Shown one piece after another: positions 1 to 9,859 of a stretch of DNA of 64,000 bases. The position numbers and the translations under genes are program-made. The stretch is taken from NCBI GenBank assembly GCA_017394865.1, contig JAFPWT010000008.1:1-64000 (forward strand), written 5' to 3'. This DNA is from Bacteroidales bacterium (GTDB lineage: Bacteria; Bacteroidota; Bacteroidia; Bacteroidales; F082). Under the pieces are notes generated by a model, which worked only from the letters and a program-made list of their open reading frames with translations, ran no database searches and was not told the origin of the DNA. Positions within the stretch are counted from its first letter, which is position 1. Every line of letters starts with the position of its first letter.

Positions 1-1366
1 AGCCGCCAAGCACGACTGGGAGAACACGCCTTGGGACGAGCGCGCCGCCATCATGGCACGCATCGCCGAGATGCTGGCCACCAAGTACCGCGCCCGCATC
101 AACGCCGCCACCATGCTCGGCCAGTCGAAGAACTGCTTCCAGGCTGAGATCGACAGCGCTTGCGAGACCATCGACTTCTTCCGTTACAACAACCACTACG
201 CCAGCATGCTCTACGCCGAGCAGCCCGCTTCGGCCAACGACCAGCTGAACCGCGTGGAATACCGTCCGCTGGAAGGCTTCGTGTTCGCCATCACCCCCTT
301 CAACTTCTCGTCCATCGCCTCCAACCTGAACATGACCCCCGCCCTGATGGGTAACACCACCATCTGGAAACCCTCAACGACTGCCTTGCTGTCGAACTAC
401 ACCGACATGCGCATCTTCATGGAAGCCGGCCTTCCGAACGGCGTCGTCAACTTCCTGCCCGGCAAAGGCAGCTTGATCAGCAGCGTGGCCCTGAAGGACA
501 AGAACTTCAACGCCATCCACTTCACTGGCAGTACCGCCACCTTCAAGAACCTGTGGAAGACCACTGGCCAGAACCTCGACATGTACAAGGCCTATCCTCG
601 TCTCGTGGGTGAGACCGGCGGCAAGGACTTCATCTTCGTCCACAACAGCGCCGACCCGCAAGAAGTGGCCGTAGCCATCGTCCGCGGCGCCTTCGAATAC
701 CAAGGCCAGAAGTGCTCCGCTGCTTCACGTGCTTACATCCCCGCCTCCATGTGGAACGATGTGAAACAGCGCGTCGGCGACATGATGAGCACCATCAAGA
801 TGGGTGACGTGAAGGACTTCACCAACTACGTGAACGCCGTCATCGACGAGGCTTCGTTCGACAACTGCAAGGGTTACATCGACCGCGCCAAAGCCAGCGC
901 CGATGCCGAGATCGTCTTCGGCGGCAACTGCGACAAGAGCGTCGGTTACTTCGTGGAACCTACCGTCATCCTCGCCAAGGTGCCGAACTACGAGAGCATG
1001 GTGGAAGAGATCTTCGGACCCATCATCACCATCTACGTCTACGACGACAACAAGTTCGAGGAGATGCTGGACGTCTGCGACCAGAGCTCACCTTACGCCC
1101 TCACCGGTGCCTTCTTCGGCAACTGCCTGAAGGCTCAGAAGATCGCCAACGACAAGCTTCGCCACGCAGCCGGCAACTACTATGTGAACGACAAGCCCAC
1201 GGGAGCTGTGGTCGGCATGCAGCCCTTCGGCGGCGCCCGCGCCAGCGGCACCAACGACAAGGCCGGCGGCCTGTGGAACCTCATCCGCTGGACCAGCCCC
1301 CGCGCCATCAAGAACACCTTCGTTCCCGCTGCCGCCTACGGGTATCCGTTCCTGGCGAAGGATTGA
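1..1366 (+). CDS. L-glutamate gamma-semialdehyde (delta-1-pyrroline-5-carboxylate) dehydrogenase, 5'-truncated by the window
   Basis: NAD-dependent oxidation of glutamate semialdehyde to glutamate, the second step of proline breakdown, in the cytoplasm. The frame is already open at base 2 (AAKHDWENTPWDERAA...), so the ATG at 53 is internal and the true start lies before the window. Aldehyde dehydrogenase hallmarks are visible: the general-base Glu in VGETGGKDF (codon 611-613) and the nucleophile Cys in GQKCSAASR (codon 713-715). The C-terminal PFGGARASGTND motif is typical of the P5C dehydrogenase branch. Codon use is strongly C-ending, suggesting high expression. A factor-independent terminator follows the stop. 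Family assignment is firm; a stand-alone enzyme versus a PutA fusion cannot be judged because the N-terminus is missing, but about 440 visible residues fit the stand-alone form of roughly 540. Confidence 0.93.
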   Translation, partial: AAKHDWENTPWDERAAIMARIAEMLATKYRARINAATMLGQSKNCFQAEIDSACETIDFFRYNNHYASMLYAEQPASANDQLNRVEYRPLEGFVFAITPFNFSSIASNLNMTPALMGNTTIWKPSTTALLSNYTDMRIFMEAGLPNGVVNFLPGKGSLISSVALKDKNFNAIHFTGSTATFKNLWKTTGQNLDMYKAYPRLVGETGGKDFIFVHNSADPQEVAVAIVRGAFEYQGQKCSAASRAYIPASMWNDVKQRVGDMMSTIKMGDVKDFTNYVNAVIDEASFDNCKGYIDRAKASADAEIVFGGNCDKSVGYFVEPTVILAKVPNYESMVEEIFGPIITIYVYDDNKFEEMLDVCDQSSPYALTGAFFGNCLKAQKIANDKLRHAAGNYYVNDKPTGAVVGMQPFGGARASGTNDKAGGLWNLIRWTSPRAIKNTFVPAAAYGYPFLAKD

Positions 1367-1407
1367 CACGAGACACAAGACTGCGAGACACGAGGCACGT
1401 GTCAAGA

Positions 1408-1437
1408 AAATCCGTCAATTTCTTGGCGGATTTTTTT
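1408..1437 (+). terminator. Intrinsic terminator after P5C dehydrogenase
   Basis: The arms AAATCCGTCAA and TTGGCGGATTT pair over 11 bases (one G-T) around a four-base loop, followed by a T run. The same stem recurs after the genes ending at 8364 and 15091. Confidence 0.85.
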
Positions 1438-1471
1438 CTTTTTCCACCTTAATAATAAAAGGGATTTTTCG

Positions 1472-1479
1472 TATTTTTG
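1472..1479 (+). promoter_or_regulatory. Bacteroidetes -7 box for the 1525 gene
   Basis: TATTTTTG matches TAnnTTTG, about 45 bases before the ATG at 1525 and directly after a terminator. No clear TTG -33 element is seen. Confidence 0.65.
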
Positions 1480-1524
1480 CCAACTTAAAAGATGACGATT
1501 TTTCAATAAAAAATAATCTTTTTC

Positions 1525-4500
1525 ATGAAAAGAGTTATACTTTCTATATTGCTGTTACTCATTGGTTTGAACATCAATGCACAGCAAAAAATCCAACTTC
1601 GTTCGACCGACAAGGCTGAATGCGTAAAGAGCGACATGACAAGCCTCAAGGCCTCGTTCTCGTTTTCGACCATCGAAGCAGAAGACTATTCAAGCGACCG
1701 AGGAACTTTCTCGTGGCTTAGTCTGCCCAACACCGTACTCAACGGAAATGTGGGTGAGCCCCAAATTCCCGTCGTGAACGAACTCATCTCCGTGCCTTTC
1801 GGTGCCCAACCTCGCATTGAGATCACAAGCTACAGCAGCACCGACTACAATCTTGCCGACTACGGCATAAAGACTTTGGTGCCTCGCCAGCGCCCCGTGC
1901 GCAAGAGCGAAAACCCCGATGACGAACCGTTTATCATCAACGAGGCCGCTTACCAGTCAACCCGTGGCTTACGCAGTGAGCCCCATGCCGTTGTCAGCGT
2001 AGAAGGCACCATGCGTGGTGTCCAGCTCGGCATGATGACCATCGAGCCGGTAAGCTACGACCCCGTGAACAACAAGATCCGCGTGTTCAACGACATCGAA
2101 GTCACCGTTCACTTTGACGAAGCAGACGTCCAAGCCACCGAGGATATGCTGCTGAAAACCTACAGCCCGGCTTTCGATGCCGTTTACTCACAGTTGTTCA
2201 ACAACAGGGCCGTCACGGACGTTTACACTGACCACCCCGACCTGTACAACACACCGGTCAGGATGTTGGTGATCTGCTATTCGGGCTTCCAAGGCAACAC
2301 CGCACTCAACAGCTGGCTGCAATGGAAACTCCAGAAAGGCTATTATGTGGACATCTTCTACACCGACGAGACAGGAACGACTGCCAACAGTATCAAGAAC
2401 TTCATCAAGACGAAATACAACGCCTCCGTCTCCGCAGGCAACGCCTACACTTATCTGGTCGTGATTGGCGACACGGATCAGGTGCCTTATTACATGGTGA
2501 AGTACATAGATGATGACATTAAGTATTGCGCTTCCGACTTGGGCTACGCTGCTGTCAATTTCACAACATCAAGCACAAGCAACTATTTCCCCGACATGTA
2601 CTACAGCCGTATCTCTGTTGAGAACGCCACCCATTTGACCAACTACATCAATAAGGTGTTGACCTACGAGAAATACGAGTTCGCCGATGGCGGCAACTAT
2701 TTGAACAATGTCATCCTCGTTGGCGGTTGGGATTCCAATTGGACAAATCGCGTGGCCAAGCCCACCATCAACTATGCCACCAACAACTACTTCAATTCGA
2801 GCAATACCACCTACGGAGGTTTCAGCGGCGGGACCATCCATGCCACCATATCGACAAGCTCGACCCAGGGCTGGAGCGGCACCAACCACGGCTGCTACAA
2901 CGGGCTTAACGACGGCGTTTGCTTTTTGAACTATACCGCCCACGGCGACAAGCAAGAGTGGCAAGGGCCGCAATTCACCGCAAATCAGGTTGAAACTGTC
3001 ACCAACACAGGCAAGTATTTCTTCGGCGTTGGCAACTGCTGCCTTACCGGCAACTACAACCTGAATGACGCAAATTATTCAGCCAGCTATGCGCCCAGTT
3101 CCTCAATAGGTGCCACAGCCAGTTTCGGCGAGACCATGATTCGCGTGCCAAACGCAGGTGCCATTGCCTATGTTGGCTGCTCGCCCTATTCCTATTGGTA
3201 TGAGGACTTCTACTGGGCAGTGGGAGCACACTCTTACTCTGCAGGCAATGCTCCTTCAGTATCAGGCTCGACCAAAGGCGTTTACGATGTCATGTTCCAA
3301 GATCAATACTGGAACTCCGCATCAGCACTGCTTTATTTAGGCAACCTCGCCGTGCAGCAGGCTGTCACCAATGGCAACACCACTTCTGGAATTTCTGGCA
3401 GTGGTTTAGGTGGCGACTGCAACAACTCGGCCCACTATTACTTCCAGTTCTACCACACCTTCGGCGATGGTTCCATCATGCCTTACATTACCAAGCCGGA
3501 ACAGAACACAGTGTCGACACCCAGCGCAATCAGTCCTAGTACCACATCAATCACCGTTAACGCTTTGGCCGGTTCTTATGTCGCTGTGACTGACAACAGC
3601 TCTGTCATTTATGGCGTTGCCGAGGCCAATTCATCGGGTGTGGCTACCGTGAACTTCACCAATGCCATTCCAAACAGCGGCACACTCTATGTTGTTGTCA
3701 CCCGTCAGCAATACCAGCCCTACTTCGGCACTATCGAAGTAGTTGGCAGCGGCACACAATACAACATCACCACCACGGTCAACCCAACCGGTGCCGGTAC
3801 CGTGGAAGGCGCAGGCCAATATTATGAAAACACCCAATGCACGTTGACAGCCACGGCCAACCACGGCTATGCTTTCGACAATTGGACGCTGAACAACGTT
3901 GAGGTCTCTAACAGCCCAACTTATACCTTCACGGTGACCGGAGATGCCAACTACACCGCCAACTTCACGGCATTGGTGGAACATCATATTACCTATACCC
4001 CGCAGCAGACCCACGGCACCATCAGCGTCAGCCCTGTAAATGCCTATATGGGTGACATCGTGACTCTGACCGCCACGCCTGACCCGGGCTTTACCTTAGA
4101 CTATTGGGATGTGAACACCGTCAGCAAGGGTAACGTGCCTGTGGATAACAACCAGTTCATCATGCCCGACAACGAAGTGACCGTCAGCGCCAGCTTCAAG
4201 GTTGCGGAACAGAATCTGACGGTATATAATGGAACAGCCACAAACCAGTACATTCCTATGTATGGTTATTACTTTGACGACTACACCAAGAGCGAATGTA
4301 TCATTCCTGCTTCCCAGTTAACCGAAATGGTGGGCGGCACTATTTCCGCCATCACGTTCTATCCGAGCAGCGTTGGTACAAATAGCACCACATGGGGAGA
4401 CGCTATCCAAACTGTTTTCTTAAAAGAAGTTGAGAGCACTACCCTTGGCGGAAGTTATAGCGGCACGACGGGTGCCACCATCGTTAAACAGGCTTTGTTG

Positions 4501-7500
4501 GATATGCCCACTGCAGGCACAGAATACACCATCATTTTTGACTCGCCTTATATTTATAGCGGAGGCAACCTACTGATCGGAGTTTACAACACTGACGATG
4601 GTGCATACAATAAGGTGGAATGGTACGGTACAGGCAATTTGACTTCTGGTGTATCCGCTTATGGCAACAACGGCAGCAGCCTTGCTAGTGCTACCTACAA
4701 CGCACAAGCTTTCCTGCCCAAGACCAAGTTCACTTATACGCCATCCACAACACCTTACCTCACTCTTGCACCTAACTCCGCAACAGTGATCACTGGCTTC
4801 ACGCAAACTCTTACGGCCAACTACGGCAACGTGAGCGGGACACCCACCATCACCTACACTTCAAGCAATAACAGTGTAGCCACGGTGAGCGGTACAGGCG
4901 CCACAGCTACGGTGACTGGCGTATCGGTCGGCACTGCCACCATAACCGCCACGATGACTTATGAATCAGTAGATTACACCGCCACCTGTGCCGTCACAGT
5001 TGAAGAACCGCAGTATTGCACACCATCTTTCGGTAGCAACAATGACTGTATCACCAATATTACTTTGGGAGACATCAACAACACGACAGCAAGCGCCTCA
5101 ACCAATGGTTATGGCGACTACACAAATCTTACAACTGATTTGGAGCCAGAAACAACTGCCACACTTTCACTGACCAGCGGTGGTGGTTCGGGAACCCACG
5201 CTGCTGCCGTTTGGATTGACTTTGACAACAGCTATACCTTTGAATCGTCCGAAAGAGTAGGAACACAAGGCAGCATAGGTGCAAATGCGACTGTCACTAT
5301 TGGCTTGGCAATACCCGCAAATGCTACCCCAGGAAGCCATCGCATGAGAGTGGTGTATCAGTATAATGTTGACGCAACAGCTATAGATCCTTGTGCCTCT
5401 GCCAGCTACGGTGAAGGCGAGGATTATACAGTGGTGATTACTTCTCCCTGTCCCAAACCCACAGGTCTTGCCTTAAGTGGCATCACCGCCCATGGTGTCA
5501 CCGCAACATGGGATGCTGAAGTAGGCGACGTGTTCAATTATGCCATTGTATCGGGCGCTGTCACCACTGTGACGACCTACGACGGCTCGATTACGGCCAC
5601 TGGCACAAATTGCAGCATGAGCTGGAATAACTTATCTCCAGAAACAGACTACACCGTCGTCATCCGCAAGAAATGCGGCAACGACGATTATAGCATTGCA
5701 GTCGCCCAAAGCTTCACTACCGAAGCAACCTGCCCCGTACCGAGCAATGTGACCGCCAGCAACCTAACCATTAACTCAGCTCATATCAGTTGGGGCGGCA
5801 ATGCCGACAGCTATAATGTGAAGTACGCCACGGCAACTATTACAGGCACAACGCTCGAACAAGTCTTCTTCGACGGCTTTGAAACTGGCATTGGTAACTG
5901 GACTACTTATGCCGTCGCTTATACTAGCGATGCAACAAACTGGAAGCAATATGACGCAACAAACTTCTCTTCTGGTAGCGTCACTAACCATACAGGTAAC
6001 TATGTGGCTATGTCGAGAAGTTATGATGGAAGCAGCGATCGTAGCGTTGACAACTGGCTCGTGTCACCCCAGATGACTCTGGGTGATGTTGTGAAGTTCT
6101 GGGTTAATGGCGACAATTCTGGGTGGCAGGAATACTATGCTGTGTATGTCTCCACAGGGACGAATGCCATCAGCGACTTCACAATGGTAGAAGCCCCTGA
6201 ACTTGCCCCTAGCGATGGCTCGTGGGCCGAAAGGATCGTCGACTTGAGTGCTTACGCCGGACAACAAGGTTACATTGCCATACGCCATACGGATGAAGGA
6301 AAAGACTTCCTCCTCATTGACGATTTCGGTGTCTATAATACCGTCAACACCTATTCTTACGGTACTTTTACCACGCTTCCTCCCACCAGCCAAAACTCAT
6401 GCGACATCACTGGTTTGAGCCCTGAGACCTCCTACGTGGCTCAAGTGCAGGCCGACTGTGGTTCCACCGATGGCACCAGTAGCTGGAGCTCGGTGTATTT
6501 CACCACCCCGGATGCTTGCTCCGCCCCGACCGACTTGGTCTCCTCCAACATTACGGCAACCACGGCCACTTTGGGTTGGTCCGACAACCAGGACAGCTAC
6601 AATGTGCGTTATAGAAAGGTCTATTTCTACGAAGGTTTTGAAGGCGAGACCCTGCCCTCGGGCTGGACAACTATTGATGCCAATAGTGACGGAAATACTT
6701 GGTCTGTTGGCCATGCCACAACCCATTCCGGTAACAATGGCGCCTATAACGTCAGTTATGTTTATGGTACGTCTGGTACAACTCCTGACGACTATTTGGT
6801 TTCGCCCCAGCTCGATTTGCAAGGTTCGCTGAGAGTGTGGCTGAGTGGTTTTGGCGATGATCATGAAGAACATTTTGAAATCCTCCTTTCCACCACTGGA
6901 AATTCGGCTGCAGACTTCACCACCACTTTGGTTGGTGAAACCATCACCTCCAATGCATATGTGGAGTACACCGCCGACCTGAGCAGCTATGCCGGACAAC
7001 AAGGCTACATCGCCATCCGTCACCATAACTGCACAGACCAACGCTATCTGTATGTCGATGACTTCGGCCTCTATGGAAGTGAAAACTGGGTGTCGGTTAC
7101 TCCTAACCCCACCGATGCCACCGTCACGCTCACAGGCCTTCAGCCCAACACCGGCTACGAATGGCAAGTCCAAGGCCTCAACTGCAACACCTCAGGCAGC
7201 AGCACCGACTGGAGCGAAGTGGCCACCTTCACCACGGCTTACGCATCGTTTACCCTCGACATCACGGGTTACGGCACAGGCGACGGCAACTGGTATCTGA
7301 TCGCCTCGCCTTTGCCGGGATCAACTCCTGTAACATCGGTCGCAGGCCTTACCAACAACGAGTTCGACCTCTACCGCTTCAACCAAGCCAACGAATTGGA
7401 ATGGGAAAACTACAAGTATCCGGGCGACAATTACCATTTCAGCCTTGAATCAGGAAGAGGCTACCTCTACGCCAATAGCAGCAACGTGACGCTTACCTTC

Positions 7501-8364
7501 AATGGCATACCGTATTCAGGCAACGGTAAGGTGACAATTTCGAATGTTGCCGGCTATAGTTTTTCGGGATGGAACCTCATCGGCAACCCTTGGAGCACAT
7601 CAGCTACCATCGGCGGAAGGGACTTCCTCCGGTTAAACGACGACCGTGATGATCTCATCACTGCCGCAGACCCCAACATCGCCGCCATGGAAGGCATCTT
7701 CGTCTATACGGATGAGACTGCAGAAACCGTGACCTTCTCGACGGGATCCAAAGACCTCAGCACCGGTGAGCGTATTGTCCTGAACCTAAGCCATAACGGC
7801 GGAAAGATCGTCGACCGCGCCATTGTCCGCTTCGGCAAAGGCAGCACCCTGCCCAAGTTCCAGATCAAGGATAACAGCACCAAGCTTTATCTCTCGCAAG
7901 ACAACCACGACTATGCCGTGGCACGTGTCAACGAGCAAGACGAAATGCCCGTCAACTTCAAAGCTTCAGAGAATGGCAATTACACCATCACTGTCAATGT
8001 TGACAATGTGACGATGAACTATCTGCACCTCATCGACAATCTCACAGGTGCCGATATCGACTTGCTGCAAACGCCTAGCTATTCCTTCACCGCGAAGACA
8101 AGCGATTACACATCGCGATTCCGTCTTGTACTCAAGGCTGACGATCTCAATACGGACAACGACTTCGCATTCATCGATGCCGATGGCAACATTATCATCA
8201 ACGGAGACGGAATCATCCAGATTATTGACATGTTGGGTCGCATTGCCGTCGAACGTAGAGACACATTGCATTGCGTCTCTACCACAGGGATGGCCCCAGG
8301 TGTGTATATGTTGCGTCTGATCCAAGGCGATAGTGTTAAAACACAAAAGATTGTGATCAAATAA
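1525..8364 (+). CDS. Gingipain-like C25 cysteine peptidase/adhesin with T9SS sorting domain
   Basis: Secreted cysteine endopeptidase of 2279 aa with an adhesin tail, built like Porphyromonas Kgp/RgpA. In order: signal peptide (1-20), C25-type propeptide (about 45-225), catalytic domain (about 245-655), Ig-like domain (663-742), two InlB/Listeria-type beta repeats (747-892), an unnamed jelly-roll-like module (897-1072), Big_2-like domain (1077-1163), GEVED domain with CxPSF and GEGEDYTV (1164-1305), FN3 units alternating with two cleaved-adhesin domains (1445-1607 and 1701-1852), and a conserved C-terminal block (1908-2279) ending in a type A T9SS signal. Catalytic His473 lies in NYTAHGDKQ and Cys506 in GNCCLTG, spaced by 33 residues as in RgpB. 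It has its own promoter and terminator and probably acts outside the cell on host or dietary protein. Cleavage specificity (Arg or Lys) cannot be read from the sequence. Confidence 0.9.
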   Translation: MKRVILSILLLLIGLNINAQQKIQLRSTDKAECVKSDMTSLKASFSFSTIEAEDYSSDRGTFSWLSLPNTVLNGNVGEPQIPVVNELISVPFGAQPRIEITSYSSTDYNLADYGIKTLVPRQRPVRKSENPDDEPFIINEAAYQSTRGLRSEPHAVVSVEGTMRGVQLGMMTIEPVSYDPVNNKIRVFNDIEVTVHFDEADVQATEDMLLKTYSPAFDAVYSQLFNNRAVTDVYTDHPDLYNTPVRMLVICYSGFQGNTALNSWLQWKLQKGYYVDIFYTDETGTTANSIKNFIKTKYNASVSAGNAYTYLVVIGDTDQVPYYMVKYIDDDIKYCASDLGYAAVNFTTSSTSNYFPDMYYSRISVENATHLTNYINKVLTYEKYEFADGGNYLNNVILVGGWDSNWTNRVAKPTINYATNNYFNSSNTTYGGFSGGTIHATISTSSTQGWSGTNHGCYNGLNDGVCFLNYTAHGDKQEWQGPQFTANQVETVTNTGKYFFGVGNCCLTGNYNLNDANYSASYAPSSSIGATASFGETMIRVPNAGAIAYVGCSPYSYWYEDFYWAVGAHSYSAGNAPSVSGSTKGVYDVMFQDQYWNSASALLYLGNLAVQQAVTNGNTTSGISGSGLGGDCNNSAHYYFQFYHTFGDGSIMPYITKPEQNTVSTPSAISPSTTSITVNALAGSYVAVTDNSSVIYGVAEANSSGVATVNFTNAIPNSGTLYVVVTRQQYQPYFGTIEVVGSGTQYNITTTVNPTGAGTVEGAGQYYENTQCTLTATANHGYAFDNWTLNNVEVSNSPTYTFTVTGDANYTANFTALVEHHITYTPQQTHGTISVSPVNAYMGDIVTLTATPDPGFTLDYWDVNTVSKGNVPVDNNQFIMPDNEVTVSASFKVAEQNLTVYNGTATNQYIPMYGYYFDDYTKSECIIPASQLTEMVGGTISAITFYPSSVGTNSTTWGDAIQTVFLKEVESTTLGGSYSGTTGATIVKQALLDMPTAGTEYTIIFDSPYIYSGGNLLIGVYNTDDGAYNKVEWYGTGNLTSGVSAYGNNGSSLASATYNAQAFLPKTKFTYTPSTTPYLTLAPNSATVITGFTQTLTANYGNVSGTPTITYTSSNNSVATVSGTGATATVTGVSVGTATITATMTYESVDYTATCAVTVEEPQYCTPSFGSNNDCITNITLGDINNTTASASTNGYGDYTNLTTDLEPETTATLSLTSGGGSGTHAAAVWIDFDNSYTFESSERVGTQGSIGANATVTIGLAIPANATPGSHRMRVVYQYNVDATAIDPCASASYGEGEDYTVVITSPCPKPTGLALSGITAHGVTATWDAEVGDVFNYAIVSGAVTTVTTYDGSITATGTNCSMSWNNLSPETDYTVVIRKKCGNDDYSIAVAQSFTTEATCPVPSNVTASNLTINSAHISWGGNADSYNVKYATATITGTTLEQVFFDGFETGIGNWTTYAVAYTSDATNWKQYDATNFSSGSVTNHTGNYVAMSRSYDGSSDRSVDNWLVSPQMTLGDVVKFWVNGDNSGWQEYYAVYVSTGTNAISDFTMVEAPELAPSDGSWAERIVDLSAYAGQQGYIAIRHTDEGKDFLLIDDFGVYNTVNTYSYGTFTTLPPTSQNSCDITGLSPETSYVAQVQADCGSTDGTSSWSSVYFTTPDACSAPTDLVSSNITATTATLGWSDNQDSYNVRYRKVYFYEGFEGETLPSGWTTIDANSDGNTWSVGHATTHSGNNGAYNVSYVYGTSGTTPDDYLVSPQLDLQGSLRVWLSGFGDDHEEHFEILLSTTGNSAADFTTTLVGETITSNAYVEYTADLSSYAGQQGYIAIRHHNCTDQRYLYVDDFGLYGSENWVSVTPNPTDATVTLTGLQPNTGYEWQVQGLNCNTSGSSTDWSEVATFTTAYASFTLDITGYGTGDGNWYLIASPLPGSTPVTSVAGLTNNEFDLYRFNQANELEWENYKYPGDNYHFSLESGRGYLYANSSNVTLTFNGIPYSGNGKVTISNVAGYSFSGWNLIGNPWSTSATIGGRDFLRLNDDRDDLITAADPNIAAMEGIFVYTDETAETVTFSTGSKDLSTGERIVLNLSHNGGKIVDRAIVRFGKGSTLPKFQIKDNSTKLYLSQDNHDYAVARVNEQDEMPVNFKASENGNYTITVNVDNVTMNYLHLIDNLTGADIDLLQTPSYSFTAKTSDYTSRFRLVLKADDLNTDNDFAFIDADGNIIINGDGIIQIIDMLGRIAVERRDTLHCVSTTGMAPGVYMLRLIQGDSVKTQKIVIK

Positions 8365-8401
8365 AACATTACGATTTACATTCTTTTGAAAAATCCGTCA
8401 A
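8347..8401 (+). repeat. 55-bp exact direct repeat, copy 1
   Basis: Covers the last codons, the stop and the start of the terminator of the 1525 gene. It is identical base for base to 15074-15128, including untranslated positions, which suggests a duplicated or exchanged 3' end. Confidence 0.9.
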
Positions 8402-8418
8402 GAATCTTGGCGGATTTT
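8389..8418 (+). terminator. Intrinsic terminator after the 1525 gene
   Basis: AAAAATCCGTCAAGA and TCTTGGCGGATTTTTTT form a near-perfect stem followed by T residues. The 5' half is part of a 55-bp exact repeat shared with 15074-15128. Confidence 0.85.
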
Positions 8419-8431
8419 TTTGTTTATTGCA

Positions 8432-8461
8432 TTGTCATTTCCGAAAAACCACTTATATTTG
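8432..8461 (+). promoter_or_regulatory. Bacteroidetes promoter for the AAA_14 gene
   Basis: TTG (8432-8434) and TATATTTG (8454-8461) with 19 bases between them match the -33/-7 consensus. The ATG at 8522 follows about 55 bases after the expected start of transcription. Confidence 0.7.
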
Positions 8462-8521
8462 CGCTCGATTTTGATTGAAAATATTGTGTAGTATGCAAGA
8501 TTTTAAAGAAAAATCAAGTGT

Positions 8522-9676
8522 ATGATAAGACTTAAATCCATGTTACAGCGCATATTAAATTTAAAAGATGAAATTGACAGCAGTATTTTTTTGTTCGGTG
8601 CTCGTCAGACCGGAAAATCCACCATTCTGCGCCAGCAGTTCCCACAGTCCATCTATATAGATTTGCTCGACAACAGTGTGAAAGAGCGGTATCGTCGCCG
8701 ACCGTCGCTTCTGTATGAGGCTTTGATGGAAAAGGCAGAAGGCACACTGGTCATTATTGACGAGATACCGGAAGTGCCCGACCTGCTCAATGAAGTTCAT
8801 CGGCTTATTGTTGAAAAAAAACTTGTTTTCATCCTCTGTGGCTCCAGTGCGAGAAAACTGAAGCGAAAAGGGCACAACACACTTGGCGGTCGGGCTTTCC
8901 CCGTGTATCTTTATCCTTTCGTGAGTAGTGAAATACCAGATTTCGACATCGACCGCGCCGTTACATACGGGATGATACCTCCGCATTATCTGGCCAAGAA
9001 TCCAAGCCGCCTCTTGGCTGGTTATATAGACATCTACCTGAAAGAGGAGATCAAGGAGGAGGCACTGGTGCGCAACCTCGACGCTTTCCATCGGTTTCTG
9101 GAGGTGGCCGCACTAACGGATGGCGAGATTGTCAACAACAACAATATCGCTCAAGATTGTGGTGTCCATGCCACGACGGTGAACGCCTATTTCGACATCC
9201 TTGAAGACACCCTTATGGGCTACCGCATCCCTGCTTTCCGAAAGGTGATGAAACGGCGTTTGATGCAGGCTCCGAAGTTCTATTATTTCGACATCGGCGT
9301 GGCCAATCATCTGTTGCACCGCAAGCAGCTCGTCAGAGGAACCCCAGAATACGGCCATGCTTTCGAACACTTTGTAATCCAAGAACTTTACGCTTGGCTC
9401 CATTACACTCACTCGGACGAGACGCTCTCCTATTGGCGCACTTACACAGGTTTGGAGGTGGATGCCGTGATAGGGGACGCAAAGGTCGCCATTGAAATCA
9501 AGTCGGTTGAAGAGGTCTTAGCGAAGCATCTGAAAGGATTGAAGGCTTTTGGCGAGGAGCACCCACAGAGCCGCAAGATCATCGTATCCCTTGACAGGAT
9601 CAATCGTCGCATAGGAGACATCGAATGCATCTTCGTACTCGATTTCCTCAAAGAGTTGTGGGACAAAAGATTCTAG
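8522..9676 (+). CDS. AAA_14 / DUF4143 family ATPase
   Basis: Cytoplasmic P-loop ATPase of 384 aa. The Walker A motif GARQTGKST (about 26-34) and Walker B LVIIDEIPE (about 76-84) open an AAA_14 domain. The C-terminal half has the DUF4143 layout: a winged-helix-like stretch (TDGEIVNNNNIAQDCGVH) followed by a PD-(D/E)XK-like segment with LEVDAVIGDAKVAIEIKSV, where D and ExK fit a nuclease-type core. These proteins are very common, multi-copy genes in gut Bacteroidales and archaea, and their cellular role is not established. It has its own promoter and terminator and sits alone between two giant surface-protein genes, with no sign of functional linkage. Homologous families are sometimes proposed to be defence- or mobility-related; nothing here supports a specific claim. 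Confidence 0.88.
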   Translation: MIRLKSMLQRILNLKDEIDSSIFLFGARQTGKSTILRQQFPQSIYIDLLDNSVKERYRRRPSLLYEALMEKAEGTLVIIDEIPEVPDLLNEVHRLIVEKKLVFILCGSSARKLKRKGHNTLGGRAFPVYLYPFVSSEIPDFDIDRAVTYGMIPPHYLAKNPSRLLAGYIDIYLKEEIKEEALVRNLDAFHRFLEVAALTDGEIVNNNNIAQDCGVHATTVNAYFDILEDTLMGYRIPAFRKVMKRRLMQAPKFYYFDIGVANHLLHRKQLVRGTPEYGHAFEHFVIQELYAWLHYTHSDETLSYWRTYTGLEVDAVIGDAKVAIEIKSVEEVLAKHLKGLKAFGEEHPQSRKIIVSLDRINRRIGDIECIFVLDFLKELWDKRF

Positions 9677-9718
9677 AGGAGATGATGATTTTTAATGAAT
9701 CCGTAATACTAAAATTAG

Positions 9719-9740
9719 GCGAGTTCGCTCGCTTTTTTTT
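9719..9740 (+). terminator. Intrinsic terminator after the AAA_14 gene
   Basis: GCGAG-TTCG-CTCGC forms a five-pair stem with a TTCG tetraloop, followed by eight T residues. Confidence 0.85.
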
Positions 9741-9825
9741 ATTTTAGAAGATTGATTCTATGGTTTTATCAACAATTATTGATTACAAAATTTTTTCATC
9801 TCACAAGGGTTTTTTAAAAGTTTTT

Positions 9826-9833
9826 TATCTTTG
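9826..9833 (+). promoter_or_regulatory. Bacteroidetes -7 box for the 9860 gene
   Basis: TATCTTTG is an exact TAnnTTTG match, 26 bases before the ATG at 9860, in an intergenic stretch that follows a terminator. Confidence 0.7.
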
Positions 9834-9859
9834 CAACAAATTCTAACTACTTAAAAATC

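Noticed and set aside
6397-7173. 258-codon open frame opposite the gingipain/adhesin
   Set aside because: Antisense to cleaved-adhesin repeats; no signal of its own.
8493-8525. Ten-codon frame overlapping the start of the AAA_14 gene
   Set aside because: Could be a coupled leader peptide, but there is no composition or conservation signal to separate it from chance.
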